This document shows, piece by piece, positions 22,563-35,341 of a stretch of 64,000 nucleotides of DNA. This stretch comes from Cyclina sinensis (lineage: Eukaryota > Mollusca > Bivalvia > Venerida > Veneridae). Every line of letters begins with the position of its first letter. The first letter of the stretch is position 1. The position numbers and the translations under genes were made by a program. The DNA is taken from contig JAAONU010000016.1 in the NCBI GenBank assembly GCA_012932295.1, positions 32,592,647 to 32,656,646 of the forward strand, written 5' to 3'. The notes beneath the pieces were generated by a model. It did not search any database. It was not told where the DNA came from and was given only the letters and a program-made list of their open reading frames with translations.

Positions 22563-23100
22563 TATACAGTAGATTACCACCTTACGACCACGCCGAAATT
22601 GAGACCACGCCGCTATTAGCACTTTTGAAAAGAACCAAACATTTTTATTCTTGTCCTATTACAGATATTTATCAGAATTAAGACCACGCCGCTAATCCGG
22701 TAATACGACCACCTTGTCAAAGTCAAAGTCAAAGTCAAAAAACGTTTATTTCTCTCATTTCATGTTTAAACATGACATAATGAGGTAACAAACATGGATA
22801 TAATCTATTATTATGAGGCTCTTAACAAACGTTTACAAATACTCTTCTCAATGTAAAAAGGTAGTGAAATTAAAAAACAAAAGAGATCCTTAGAATATGT
22901 GGAGAGTCCAGCTTATAAACAAAGCTGCATCTTATATTATCATTATTTTGTACATATACACACACACACACCCACACACACATATACATACATACATACA
23001 TACATACATACATACATACATACATACATACATACATACATACATACATACATACATACATACATACATACATACATACATACATACATACATACATACA

Positions 23101-23131
<31 letters not shown>

Positions 23132-23868
23132 GCGTCAAGATCATGATGTATATTTTCTTCTTATTGTAATACCTCAATTACGACCACTCAACTTAGTGCC
23201 CTCCGGACATGTCATCAATATCAATCGAGTACACCGCCATGATTACGACACTGCTTTACGACAGCTGCATGTGTAAACAAAAGAACTTCTGTGTTGTAAA
23301 AAACAAATTTTTATTAGATGATTACTGAAAGTAAGAATACAAAAGGATGATTTTAAGTATTATTCAAAATTGATTTGTATTACAAACAGATTGCGACGCG
23401 AGTAAATAATTGGGAATGGTAGTCCTCGTAGTTATAATTAGTTTTCAGTTTGCAGGGGTTCAAAGCAAAATATAATTTTAGATCGATGCTTACCTGTCTT
23501 GATCGAATAAGAAAACGGAACATAACATCTCATTTTAAAATTTATTCTAACTCCAACAAAATTCAGAATATTTACAGTTAAATTTTAATTGTGTCAGACA
23601 AAATCTCCAGCTTGAGAAACGAAAATGAAATATTGAAATGTTTATTCATTATTGAAATGTTTATTCATTATTGAAATGTTTATTTATTGAATGTAATAAC
23701 AACATATATAGTGATGAATAATGTGTTTTGTTCTCTCTAATTGATCTATTTTCCCTTTATGAACTTGCATATTTGCCGGGGACTCGACCCGGTATTAAGA
23801 CCAACTCACAATTAAGACCACTTCCTTTTATACCCCATGGTGGTCTTAATAGAGGAATTTTACTGTAT
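22563..23868. mobile_element. 1.3-kb inverted-repeat element (GACCAC family)
   Basis: The left end reads TACAGTAGATTACCACCTTA then CGACCAC. The right end, reversed, reads TACAGTAAAATTCCTCTATT then AAGACCACC. Multiple GACCACGCC and AAGACCA phrases fill both arms. The middle holds the ATAC microsatellite. Similar fragments (ctggtcttattaccgg...cttcactgta at about 37930-37955; attacgaccacttt at about 46525) suggest a dispersed family. It lies in the long intron of secreted protein B. Confidence 0.6.
22960..23130. repeat. CA and CATA microsatellite
   Basis: A short (CA)n run at 22960-22982 leads into about 36 copies of the tetranucleotide ATAC/CATA. Frames in several phases stay open across it only because the repeat contains no stop. 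Confidence 0.98.
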
Positions 23869-24194
23869 AGCAATAGAGGAGATCGGATCTTAAAATTTCC
23901 AACTAAACAAAAACAACAACAAAAAAATAGAAGAATATCCATTAATCCCATGGTATGACCTAAAATCTTATAGGTTTCAATGAACTTTAATTCTACAAAT
24001 TATGTTTTCACTTGTTTGTATAATTCATTTTGCCTTAAAACATTGTCTTTTATTTTTATGGCACATTTTACATACTAGACTAATTGTGACAGTGCATTCA
24101 GTTAAATTATGACAAACTCTTGTTACAATAGTTTTAACGACCAGAATAATCTACCAGTATTATACATGTTATAATGATTACATTTTAAAGTTGA

Positions 24195-24311
24195 GTGATC
24201 TACCGTCAAATATTTCACGGTTTCGGGTTTTGTGTTTTCGACCTTACGCGTGAGTGATTAAATAATTACGTATTTGAAAGAGAAACCGTGATATATTCGA
24301 CGATAGATCAC
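24195..24311. mobile_element. 117-bp fold-back element
   Basis: GTGATCTACCGTC...TTTCACGGTTTC at the left pairs with GAAACCGTGATATATTCGAC followed by GATAGATCAC at the right. The arms are about 30 bp with two or three mismatches around a 55-bp loop. It is too short to code and consistent with a tiny MITE. Confidence 0.75.
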
Positions 24312-27264
24312 GAAAACTGTAAAATCTATTTCCATTCTAACACATATGTATAAGGGGCGCAACTTTGTGCACTACTTACCATGTCATTTTTACGATTGTT
24401 TCTCCTGTCACCCCGTTATTTATTTCCCACGTGAAAATGAAAACAACAAGGTCAGTTTTAGTTTATCAGTTAATCATTTACGTTTTAACAAATATAAAAA
24501 AATTTTCATAGATGAACATCAAAGAAAATAATTTAGTCGATAACAATATTTTAAATAAGTTATAAAGAAAAAAACCATATATCGAAGTTTACATAGCAAG
24601 CGCGCGTTTGTATTTAACGTGATGCAATGTACTATGATATACCACGTTCAATTAGTCAGCGCATTGCGGCAATTTTTGGAACTATAAGGACGCATGTAAA
24701 AATCACAATCTTTCACTAATTTCGTAATTGTAAGAACCTCGTGAGTCAATCGTATTTTATATAGTTTATAATCAAGTAGAAAAATTCGAACAGTTATTCC
24801 ACAACCTTAATAACATCACAGGCAGGCAGATGTTTTCATGTTTCTTATCATTAAAAGCCATACAGAGAGTCAAGTTCTTTCTTTAATTCAACGACCATAC
24901 GTTCTTAATAATATATTTATATCTATTTTATATAATTCTGTGATCAGTCAACCTCACAGAGAACATACAGTAAATATAGTTCTGTTATTTCACGGTTTGC
25001 AGTTCTTGTATAAACAGTAAAAGTCAATTATGTATAACACATCAAAGTACGGCCTCAGCCAGTGCATCGTCGGAAACCCATGTTCAATCCATTCCACATT
25101 AAAGAGTATCTATTTGTAACGCGGAATCTCATTGGACGAAGAGTTACTTCCATTTGCTAATTAATATTCATGAACACGAATAATCTGCAGTCAATTGTCC
25201 CACGGTATATAATGTAGTTGTGCGGAATATGTACCGGTGGTAACCGACAATTCAGCCACAGATAATTCACAATTATTTAAACTTCAGCAAATATTTATTT
25301 AATCAGTTCTTTCATAATTATAAGAACATCTCTAAGTTATAAAAAATATTATCAACTAATTAAACTGTTTACACTTAGTGGAACCTTTACAAGCAGTCAA
25401 AATTTATCATTAGTCTAGTTATTCTATAAAATGTCAGGACTTATAAGCTATTTGTACCTATTTCGATAAATAAATTAGTCCGTATTCAGAGAATGAAAAC
25501 TTTCAATGGTTTAAAAGCAAGATGAATAATATTTTAAAGTCACATATCTGATCTATTCTATTGTCTGAAAATTCCATTTAAAAAGTATGTATTGCAAAGC
25601 ATATCTACATGCTGTGTGTGCGCATGTATTTTCAGTGGTAGTTTTTACATTGTTTATTACTAATCTTTAAGATAGTTAATACATCAGCTGTAAGAACTGA
25701 TTTCATGAATATTATCGACCCTGTAAAACAACATTTGATAAAAGTTAAACTCGAAAATTAATATATTTCAACAAATTATTGCTTCGTTGACACTAAGTTT
25801 TCATGTTCAGTGTACAATAATAGGATTTTTGACAACAGTATTTGCATATATTTTCAGTGGGAGCTATTATCCTGCTTATATCTTACCTGAACAATCTTGA
25901 CGACAATGTTACAAGGATAAATATTGGCGGTGAAACCATGACAATGTCTAGCGATGGAAATGGCCCTCAACCCACGTAAAATTACAACGTAAGTAAAATC
26001 GAAATAGATAGTTGCTATTGTGGCGGCTGCTACAAGACAACTGAAAAAGCGACAGCAGTATGAGAAGTATATAGAGCCTACTGTTTTGAGCCTTGTGAAA
26101 TCAAAGCGCTGCAAGCACTAGGGTAATGCTACTATGAACCTACAAATATGATTAAGTAGTCGAACTTGTTTTGCTGGTCTAAACCAGATAAGAACTAGTG
26201 ACTTAAAATTTTAGTCAAGTCTCAGTACTGATAAATTTATATACTGATTGTTAATCTTAAATTAAGCATGTGCGGTATTAGGCAAGTGCAGTATCAGCAA
26301 ATCAACAAAAGGCATGTATACCTGTACAAAGTTAGGAGTGGAGAAAAAGAACAAAACAAAATTTGTCCATTTTTTCTATTCCAGCATTTCATTTTTTTTC
26401 AGTTTCATGGTGTATAGAAGCAAGATAAATAATGTTAATAAATTTAATAAAAAATATAAATTTACAATAAACTTTTATTTGCACTGACAAAAAAGTTAAT
26501 AAAATTGTATGAATTTGTTTTAAGTCAAATCAAATGTTGTTATTTTATTGCAAAGTATCATTCATAAAAAAAAAAAAAATTAAAAAAATAATAAGAAAAA
26601 TAAAAATCGGGGATCGAAAAAGCTCGTCTATCTACTGGGTAGCAAAACGGCTAGTGCAAACATGCAAGGGTAACGAAACAGACCTTGTGATATATGGATA
26701 CAACCTCTGACAAACGCGACAAGGATCAATGATAAAAGCTTTGGTTTAGCAAACTACTTGTACTTATGATCTTGAGTACAAATTACACTCATAGATGATT
26801 TAAATGCGCTTACAGTTCTACATTTTTTAAAATATTCTGTATGAGTAAAAGTACATGTATCCAATACATTCACATCTTCTGCGCCGACTTGATGGTATGC
26901 ATCAATGTTTTTCATGTTGCAACTTAAATTCTTTATGTATATTTCTCTAGCGGCCAGTAAGTAAACGACAGAAATAGCGATCTAAAGTTTAATTTGTTAG
27001 TTTCTTTCTTATTTTTCTGGTTTTCAGTCCTAAAGTCTTCGATAATTTATCCTTGTAATGGTACTAGTAGAAGTAGTAGAAATCATGAAGTATCAATGTC
27101 ACATATCCAGTATCGGTGAGCGAGAAGGAATAATTGCAAAAGTTTGCTACCATGGCAGTTTCAATGTTAATGCTGACACTGACATAAAATATAACATTCC
27201 GCTGAGACTTTCTTGATGCCAAATAGAGGAGTGGCTATGAAAGCAAAATATGTCCGTCGGCATG
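24312..27264. other. Intronic or intergenic AT-rich DNA
   Basis: No exon supported. A TATATAAT at about 25206 sits in a slightly GC-richer patch (25060-25260) that could be promoter-like, but no gene follows that I can read. A-rich runs at 26565-26605. Confidence 0.3.
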
Positions 27265-27800
27265 AACCTTCGATTTCAGGACACTCCTGGACGTTTCGAC
27301 CTTGGACGTTTCTGCCTTGGACGTTTCTGCCTCAAAACGCTGGTCTTTTCGGCATTTCAAATATTCAAAAGTTACTATTGCAAAGTTTACATATTTAAAA
27401 AATATCCTTCAAATGTCTAAACTAAAATACTTTAAAAAAACGAACATTTTTTGCAATATTCAAAGGCCTTCAGTCTTTTCAGTTATCTATTTTAATAGTA
27501 TAGTAGTACTACAGTGGGATCAAAGTATGCATGACTTGACACATGTTGTTATGTAGCTTGATTGCACACTGACTGAACACCTTTAAGTGATAGTTGAGTA
27601 ATAGTTCAAGATAATCCAATCAGTGACCAATCAACCTATAACAACAACATTGGTGATGCCATACATATTCATAAATAATCTTTATAGTACCATATCAAAA
27701 TTGGTAGCCGAATGAACCAAGGCCGAAACATCCATGAGGTTAAAAAAAACTAGGCCGAAAAGTCCAAAAGGTGAAATGTCCGAAAACCGAACATTCGCTC
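27265..27800. repeat. Possible inverted-repeat element with GGACGTTTCGACC motifs
   Basis: The left side repeats CTTGGACGTTTC-TGCC three times (27275-27335). The right side (27715-27795) carries inverted counterparts such as GGCCGAAACATCC, GGCCGAAAAGTCC and GAAATGTCCGAAAACC. An element of about 530 bp with diverged ends is likely; boundaries uncertain. Confidence 0.45.
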
Positions 27801-28499
27801 CCTATCCAGCCGACAGTCTTTCAACCCTTTGAATTTTTTTTGAGAACAAATCAATATTTCTGCGTGCTGAATTTGATTAAGTTTAAAAGTTTGTCGGACA
27901 TTCATCCGCTTAATTTATGATTACGACTGACATTTTTGATTGAATATCGAATGATCTTAAAAGCTGTATTTTCTACCAAGCTGATTAAAAGCTGTATTTT
28001 CTTCCAATCTGATTAAAATCATATCCTAAAAATCACTACGCTGTTAGGATCTGGATCACCGTTCTCATGAAAGGTACTCATCAGTCAATCAGAGCAACTC
28101 TTCCATCCTTCTGAAATCAAGGTAACGTGTATTCAACTGGCAAAAATCGATATATATGTATAACTGGGATCCCAAATAATAATCATTTTTCATGTCGTAG
28201 ATTGTCTGACATAAATATACTGTTTCTGAAGTCAGAAACAAACTTATTTGGCAAAATCTTCTAAAGTAATGAGATATTGTATGTGCGGAAAATTAATTTA
28301 ACTAGATGGGTGTTCGGTGGAACACTTGTGTCGCCCTTGGGTACTCTGTTAGAATAACCAAAAAGGTAAACAAGAGCCTGCTGGAAAAGACAGCATGCTA
28401 GTCAAAGTACAACAATACCTGTCCACAGACAGCATGCTCCACTTTTCTCAGTGCTGGATAACTAATTATAAGCCAAGTTAAACAAGAGGCCCAAGTGAA

Positions 28500-28607
28500 A
28501 AAAATTTGACTGGGGCAGGTCAAGTACCTAGTCATACAAAATGAAAAAAAATTTTGGGTCAAGTAGTTATGTATTTAAAAAAAAATAAAAATTTGGGCCC
28601 CGATAGT

Positions 28608-28642
<35 letters not shown>

Positions 28643-29160
28643 TGGGAAGTGAAGTACCTATGTATTTAAAAAAAAATGGGTCGGGTGGGCGGGTTGAGGG
28701 TGGATGGGGAAAGTGGAGGGCGGACTGGTTTGGTGATTAGATTGGGAGTCAAGTACCTATGTATTATAAAAAAAAAAAAAAAAAAAAAAAATTGGGCCCG
28801 GGGGGCGGGGGGGGGGGGGTTTGAGGGTCGCCTGGGAGTCCAGTACCTATGTATTAAAATTTAAAAAAAAGGCCCGGGGGGGGGGGGTAAAAAAAATGGG
28901 AGGGTGTGTGACTGGTTGGCGGGGGTTTGAGGGTGGATGGGGAGTCAAGTACCTATGAATTAAAAAAAAAATTGAGTCCGGGCGGGGGGGGGCGGGGGGG
29001 GGGGGTGACTGGTTGGGGGGGGGGGGGGGGTTGAGGTAGGATGGGGAGTTAAGTACCTATGTTTTAAAATTTAAAAAAAAAATTGGGCCCAGGGGGGGGG
29101 GTGACTGGTTGGGGGGGCGGGTCCCCATGCAGAGGGGACGGTTGGGGGGGGAGTACTTAC
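28500..29160. repeat. Poly-G-rich tandem repeat of about 100 bp
   Basis: About seven diverged units, each containing CAAGTACCTATGTATT (for example near 28651, 28750, 28838, 28945, 29051), an A-run of 6-25 bases, TTGGGCCC, and G-tracts of 7-18 bases. A (GT)n tract lies at 28609-28640. The density of G-tracts on the plus strand is extreme. Confidence 0.85.
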
Positions 29161-29429
29161 CCATCTCATGTCAGTTAATATTTTATTTCTAGGCTTAAGA
29201 AGTTTTTTTCATATATATAAGTATAAGCACAATCAAGTGACCCTGGGGGTGGGGATAACTGTGACCCCAGGGACATGGGTACCAACAATCTTTGCAGGGG
29301 TCTTGCTGGTGATCAAGTATTCCAAGTTTAAATGGAATATTCTTGACACTTTTTGAGACATGGACATAAAGAAAAAGGTTAACAAAGAAATTTTAACTTG
29401 AAAAAGGGGCATAACATTGCAAAAATAAA

Positions 29430-30070
29430 TTTGAGGGTTATCTGCTCTTGAGAAATGGTGTCGTCTTAATTGATACAATTGTAAGCATTACAACTGGAAA
29501 GTTTGATAAAGAAACATTAAGAAATGGCATAGTTATAGCCAATGTTAAGTTTTCATGACAAAATCCAAGTACAAAAAGGGGCATAACTCTGTCAATTGTG
29601 ACCTTGACCTACACATTTTGGCATCATCATGACCCTGTTGTCGTAAGCAATATAATTTGAAAGTTTAATGTTGAAATGTTAAGAAATGGCAAAGTTATTC
29701 CCAACGTTAAGTTTTCATGACAAATCCATGTATAAAAAGGAGCATAACTCTGTCAAATGTGACCTTGACCTAGAAATTTTGGCATCAACCCGACCCTGTT
29801 GTCATAAGCAATACAATTTGAAAGTTTAATGTTGAAATGTTAAGAAATGGCAAAGTTATTCCCAACGTTAAGTTTTCATGACAAATCCATGTATAAAAAG
29901 GGGCATAACTCTGTCAAATGTGACCTTGACCTAGAAATTTTGGCATCAACCCGACCCTGTTGTCATAAGCAATACAATTTGAAAGTTTGATAAGATAATG
30001 TTTAGAAATGGCAAAGTTTTAGCCAACGTTAAGTTTTCGTGACGGACCGACGGACCGCCGGACCGACGGA
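29430..30070. repeat. 161-bp tandem units with TGACCTTGACCT
   Basis: TGACCTTGACCT occurs at 29599, 29760 and 29921, exactly 161 bases apart. Each is preceded by GGGCATAACTCTGTCAA and followed by TTTTGGCATCA and later by GCAAAGTTATTCCCAACGTT. Each unit holds a direct repeat of the reverse complement of AGGTCA with no spacer. Confidence 0.88.
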
Positions 30071-30944
30071 CAAAGCGATCCCTATGTATCACCTTTTCTT
30101 CGAAAGGGCGACATAAAAAATGTCTATGCATTATCCATCTCCGATGATAAAATGTTGTGCTATAGAGGTTAACACGCTGTATCTACACGCCGCGTATACT
30201 AGTAACCAATGGAGATGCATCATAAGCTGCAGTGTGATTGGCTGGGATATACATAACAAAAATGAAAATTGCAGGTTAAAAATAAAATAGAAATGAATGG
30301 GTTGTATTCAGACCTAACCTTCCGAAGGGAGATTGTGAACTTCAGCGAGATTGTAACTTCTTCCACAATTTAAATGGGGTAAAATACATTCGCTGTTTAT
30401 ATGCTTTAGCTATTCAAATTAATCTGCACGCTGTATTATTGCAGTTTTGGAACTACTTTTTTAGCGGTAACGCTTACCGGAAGCGTTGTCAGGTCGGCCA
30501 CTTTCATTTGTGCATTTCTCGAAATAATAAAAACGAAAGTTTACCTTCGCCTGATAGCAAACAAACGCCCTAGATTGCTAAAAGTAATGTATCTACTCAA
30601 AGACTTACCTATATAGATAAGCGAGTATTGCTACCAAGCAAATGTACTAATTCATACACACTTCCTTTTACAATCGTCACATCAGCACTTTCAGTGATTT
30701 AGTGACAGAATAAGGGAAATAACCTTGTTTTAATATAGATTGGTTTCTGTTCTGAAGTCTTATTGGCTAGATAGCTTGCAAAATATGATACAGAGAAAGA
30801 GATAGTAAGCAGCCTGTGTCTAGTATACATTTCTACACCGTTCCTTTTTATTTTATCTTAAAAATATTTAATGTGCTTGAAATTTGTAAAGCTTATTCTT
30901 TAAATTTTCTTTCTGTTAATGACATTCGTTTGTTCCTGTTTCAG

Positions 30945-31006
30945 ATGTGTCATGTGAGGAAGACGCAATTATTCATAAGCCACTTTGTTTAGAGCCATTC
31001 ACATGA
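30945..31006 (+). CDS. Small secreted protein B, last coding exon
   Basis: The strong acceptor TTTGTTCCTGTTTCAG is followed by AT-GTG-TCA-TGT. With the T carried from 21654 this gives Y-VSCEEDAIIHKPLCLEPFT and a TGA stop at 31004-31006. AATAAA follows 10 bases later. The joined protein is 60 residues with two cysteines in the mature part. The intron would be 9.3 kb and could hide further phase-1 exons. The match of phase, the starting Tyr codon and the P-L-C-L ending with secreted protein A (P-V-C-L) supports the join. Confidence 0.55.
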
Positions 31007-31015
31007 TCAACAAGA

Positions 31016-31021
31016 AATAAA
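31016..31021 (+). promoter_or_regulatory. Polyadenylation signal of secreted protein B
   Basis: A canonical AATAAA 10 bases after the TGA stop at 31004-31006, which implies a very short 3' UTR and supports 30945-31006 as a terminal exon. Confidence 0.6.
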
Positions 31022-32985
31022 CATTTCAATTTGTTTTCATTTTGTTTTATGTTAAGTTTATGCATGTCCATAATTGTTACTTGTGGTTTAATTAAAATCG
31101 CTAACTGCAGTATCGTTGAAAAAAATACTATTTTTAACTCTGTGAATTTCCAGTATTTATTTTTGATACTCCCGCGCATGCGGGCAACAGTTATTTAAGT
31201 GTCGTGGTCGCCCAAGATAAAAAAAAAAACGGGCATCAGAGAAAAGGAAGGAAAACCCAAATTATATGAAAGTCTCAACTCGCTGGAATGTTGTTGAATC
31301 TGTCGTGTTTGTTTACATTGAGACTGGATCGAAAGCACTTGTCTGAGTCACATGATCATTAAGGCGTAACTAAGCAATATTTTTCATGTAACTTCGATTT
31401 GTTTCTTGATTAAATAGGTCAGAAAACATTTTTAATTAAATGGAAACGATGTTTATCCTTATGTTAAAAGGTAACCATCTTTAATATCTTTCCTTTTATA
31501 AATTCAAATTTTATTTAATCTTATTTAGTGTATCGTGTTATTTTTTACATCTATCGACGAAGACTTTAACTGCCAAAATGTTTTTCTTGTTATTATATCT
31601 CTTTTCTTTCGAAATTAGAAATTCAGCAAAGAACAATGCATAAGTCGGTCTTCAGATCCGACCATTTTCATTATTTGTTTACCGTTTATCTATGTATGTG
31701 TATGAGTAACTGGAGCATCAAAAATGATGATGACAGAAAGAAAGAGGAAAAGAAAGAAAGCATTGCTTATACCTGTACATCTGTATTTATTATTTTTGGG
31801 TTGCCACTGGTACTGAAAACAATCTTGCTGAAAAACGCTTCGCTCGCGTATATATCTCGTATGCAGACAACCCCATTCCTTATTAGAGAGGTCGTCAGAC
31901 CTCTTCACAGTGTTGCAGGCGGCATTCATTTTTGCGTATCGATCCAGAGTCGCCAGTAGAACTAGTCTCCAGTCTTTGGGTATGTAATTACTAGTTACAT
32001 GTAATTCTATCAGAGCCAACAAAAAAACGGTACCCGCATAACGGCAGCTAAAAATACAATGTAGTTCTCAGTTTTCTTGGCTTTTTTAACAGTTTTGCCC
32101 TATTATTTGTTGTTGTTTTTTTCTTTTTTGGCTGAAATCATTTGTCTTGACTGTAGCAATTTTAGACTCGTATACATTCAGAGTAGAATTCATAATAGGA
32201 AATGTTTCACATACCCCAGCCTGAAAGTTGGCTCAGATTTATTTTTAATTTTATGGATAGGTTACCATGAACAGAAATGAATGTCTTGTTTGAAACTTGA
32301 CCCCCACTTTTTTCATGAGTACAGATCAGATCTACAAGAATATGTAATTTAAAAACATCTAAAAGGGGTCTTGCTATGTTTTACAGCCGAGTTAGCTGTA
32401 TAAATTTTGTATAAAATAAAGATGAAATGTATTTGGTGGTTTCTGTCACACCAGCACATGATTTGCTTGAAAATGCGAATTCTTGAAAACGAATAGATTA
32501 GTGTGAAATGTTAAGATTGCCGTGTCATCAAGCATGATGCATTTTTGTCTGCTGATGTTTTATAGTGATGTCGAAAGTTTTGTGTAGTTCTTCATGGTAC
32601 TTTTAATTTGCGATTTAAACATATCGTTTAGTCTCAATATTCATAGTACCATAAACAAAATATTCCTTGGTTCCCGATAATCTCTTGGTCTACTTTATTT
32701 ATAAGTATGCATATCTTTTTAAATTCTTAATTCAGAAACAAACAGGGTTTCCTTATTAAACTCTTAAATTAACTGTACGTTGGCTTTATAACATTTGTTC
32801 GTAAATGGAATTTAAACATACAAGAGGCGTATTGCTGTGATAAATTATCAGGTATGCCTTAGTTTGCAGATCTTTTGTATCTCGATATAAAGAAGAATTC
32901 CACTATCTCGTCAAAGGTGTTAATATCTTAAAATAAGTATTTATGTTTATCTCGTAATAAGAAGTATTATCTCGTTAACAGATTC
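31022..32985. other. Intergenic DNA
   Basis: A 14-base hairpin CCCGC-GCAT-GCGGG lies at 31171. An opposing pair of open frames at 31690-32022 occupies a patch noticeably GC-richer than its surroundings. The minus-strand frame (residues WRLVLLATLDRYAKMNAACN and on) resembles no family I can name and may belong to a dispersed repeat. Nothing else seen. Confidence 0.3.
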
Positions 32986-33075
32986 TTTCTCGTATTTTCG
33001 GACATGAGGTTTCATTCCTTTCTGGTATTTTCGGTCAGTGGGTAAGATTCCTTGTTTTCAGACATAAGGGGACAG
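32985..33075. repeat. TTTTCGG minisatellite, small block
   Basis: Two to three units of the type CGTATTTTCGGACATGAGGT followed by TTCATTCCTT, the same family as the larger block at 33700-33945. Confidence 0.6.
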
Positions 33076-33699
33076 GGGACATAACAGTGAGCAATTTCTA
33101 AGGTCCGAGTGGCCGTGAACACCATTCTTATTATTTCGAAACAATCCACACAAGCAACAAACCTGCCACTTTGCATTATTCAAGGATATATAACATACAT
33201 TTAAGAAAATAACAGTTTCCATTTATTGTTCCTGATAATAAAATCTGATAGCAATATATATTTCCCCCCACCCACCCAAAATCACAGTGGAAAAAGCTGA
33301 ATATGGCCAAACTTCATGAAGACGTACAACATTCAAAATAGCCCCAATTCTTTAATGTTAATATTTATCTGCAGTACAGTTATTGAAAACTTCAAAAATG
33401 CCCAATAAAGTAGCGGTCATAGGTTTAGAATTTTCACAAAATAAAATCAAAATCCCTCACGGGTTTTGCAGCAGCAGTCAATGTTTACATTTTCAGTTTT
33501 ACATACCTCCTTTTGAAGAGTCAAAAAATGCATACAAAGTTACCAAATGTTTAGTTTCGTGCACAAATCCAGAAATATTGCTCATTTCCTACACACAAAT
33601 GACAAAGAATTACACTGACAAAACATTCTCAATAATTTTCAATACCTTCAAAACACCAAGTCTGTTTTATTAAGAAATTTCACCAGGGCAAAAGTTTCG

Positions 33700-33945
33700 A
33701 ATATGTCCCCTGCCCCCTTAGGTTTGATTCATTTCTGGGGTTTTTTCGGTCATTGGGTTGGATTTCTTCTCTTTTTTTTTCGGACATTAGGTTTGATTCC
33801 TTCCTGGTATTTTCGGTCATTGGGTCAGATTTTTTTCTCGTGTTTTTGGACATAGGGTTTGATTTATGATTCATTTGTTTTTTTTCGGTCATTGGGTTAG
33901 ATTCTTTCTCGTATTTTCGGTCATTTAGTTTGACTTTTTTCCTTG
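33700..33945. repeat. TTTTCGGTCATTGGGTT minisatellite
   Basis: About seven diverged units of 30-37 bp built on TTTTCGGTCATTGGGTTAGA and the related TTTTCGGACATTAGGTTTGA. The minus strand reads openly as repeated NDRKNPRNES-like peptides, a repeat artefact. Confidence 0.8.
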
Positions 33946-35341
33946 TTTTGTTTTGTTAACCATTCGTACAAATACGACAGCATCGTAATAAAACCGTCCT
34001 ACACGCACGCCCGACGTAAGCTGTTCTGAGAAGTTTTTAACCTTATCGATGTTATAACTGTATTGTTTTTATAAATAATTGAACTTCGCTTGAAATTTAT
34101 TCACACCAGATATTAAATAAATGGTTGTTTTAGGGACTGATTACGTCGGACGTACACTTTTAAATACATTAATATTAAAATAAAAGCGAAATGTATCAAA
34201 TTTATGGCTTTAATTTTATATATCAAACATTCATTTGAATCTTTTTCACCTGCCAAGCTTTTATCTGAAAGCTATTTAAAACATAAGTGAGAGACATTTA
34301 AGAATTTATAATGAAATACTCCAGGTAGAGTTTGAAAAAGATACATTATTAACAAAGACCTCGGATTACTGTGATAGAGAAACCAATCAAGACAATCCAA
34401 TAAACAGAGTTTTAAGAATGGATGTATTATAAACCGTCCATCATTTACCAAAGTTCTCTTGTTGTAAATCAGTCAGACCTAAAACAAATGAAATAGAATA
34501 ACCCTTTGTCTACCTATGTGCACGTGGACAAGTGGTGCAAATTTTGTTGCCTACAGAGAATAAGCTAGACAATTCCAATGCCTGTATTGTATGTTAATAC
34601 CCGCCACTTATGCTAAATTAAACGGACGTGTCATTTTTAACCCCATGGAGTCGTAAATTCAACACTAATAGATTCATACTTACTAAAACAGTGAAATACA
34701 ATAGAAGGGCAAAAGTCTACAAAAAACATTCAAGACTGTTTCAAATTGTGTCGAGCAAACTGATACATCTTTAGTCGAGAGAGCTTGGTTATATGTATTG
34801 GAGCCAACGCTTCATATTTCGTTATTTGACAGGAAAAAACTTGATTAGAATCAACTGTTATTTATTTCATTTTAGCCTGAAGACACATATTCGAATATTT
34901 TACTTGTGAAACTTCGCCTTTCATTTGCAGCTAAGTGAGACGCGCAATTTCAGTGAATGACGTGTCAACGCATCTGATCAAAATTTGTGAGTTAGTTTAT
35001 ATACTTATTGTCGGAATTAATAAATTCAAACATGGGTCGTCAGGAACAATTAGTAGTTGTTACAATAAGCATGTTAACAGATAGTAGTAGATTTAAGAAA
35101 ATGTCTAATCTAGGTAAAACAATCATCTAGCAATAAACAGAATAACGTTCGTATGCAAATAGAAATGGGTAAGTAAAAAAGTAAAATGATCATCAATGAA
35201 GCATGCACTTAAACAACGGAGGCAGTTGGAAGCTGTACTAATTAAACCGCGTAAGCTTCTTAGATAACATCGTCTGTGCAATTCTCTAAAGTATTAAAGT
35301 GACTACAGATGTGATTGGTAGACTTGTTGCTGATGTCAAGT
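33946..35341. other. 3' flank of the conopressin gene
   Basis: No exon or repeat recognised. A minus-strand AATAAA occurs near 34862-34867, about 480 bases after the conopressin stop, and could end its transcript. Confidence 0.3.

Larger units (their letters stand above)
28301..30121. mobile_element. 1.8-kb composite non-autonomous element
   Basis: The left edge near 28322 has TTGTGTCGCCCTTGGG. The right edge near 30103 has CGAAAGGGCGACATAAAAAA, whose reverse complement gives TATGTCGCCCTTTCG, so the ends share TGTCGCCCTT as an inverted repeat. Between them lie a roughly 100-bp poly-G array, three or more 161-bp units, and a GACGGACCGACGGACC run. No reading frame of interest. It sits in the long intron of secreted protein B. 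Confidence 0.5.

Noticed and set aside
22870..23276. Several frames reading (MYVC)n or (YIHT)n
   Set aside because: Products of the CATA/ATAC microsatellite, open in many phases on both strands; no gene.
31690..32022. Minus-strand 110-codon frame in a GC-richer patch
   Set aside because: It looks protein-like in the middle (WRLVLLATLDRYAKMN), but the same bases are open on the other strand and I know no family. More likely a dispersed repeat; left as a comment only.
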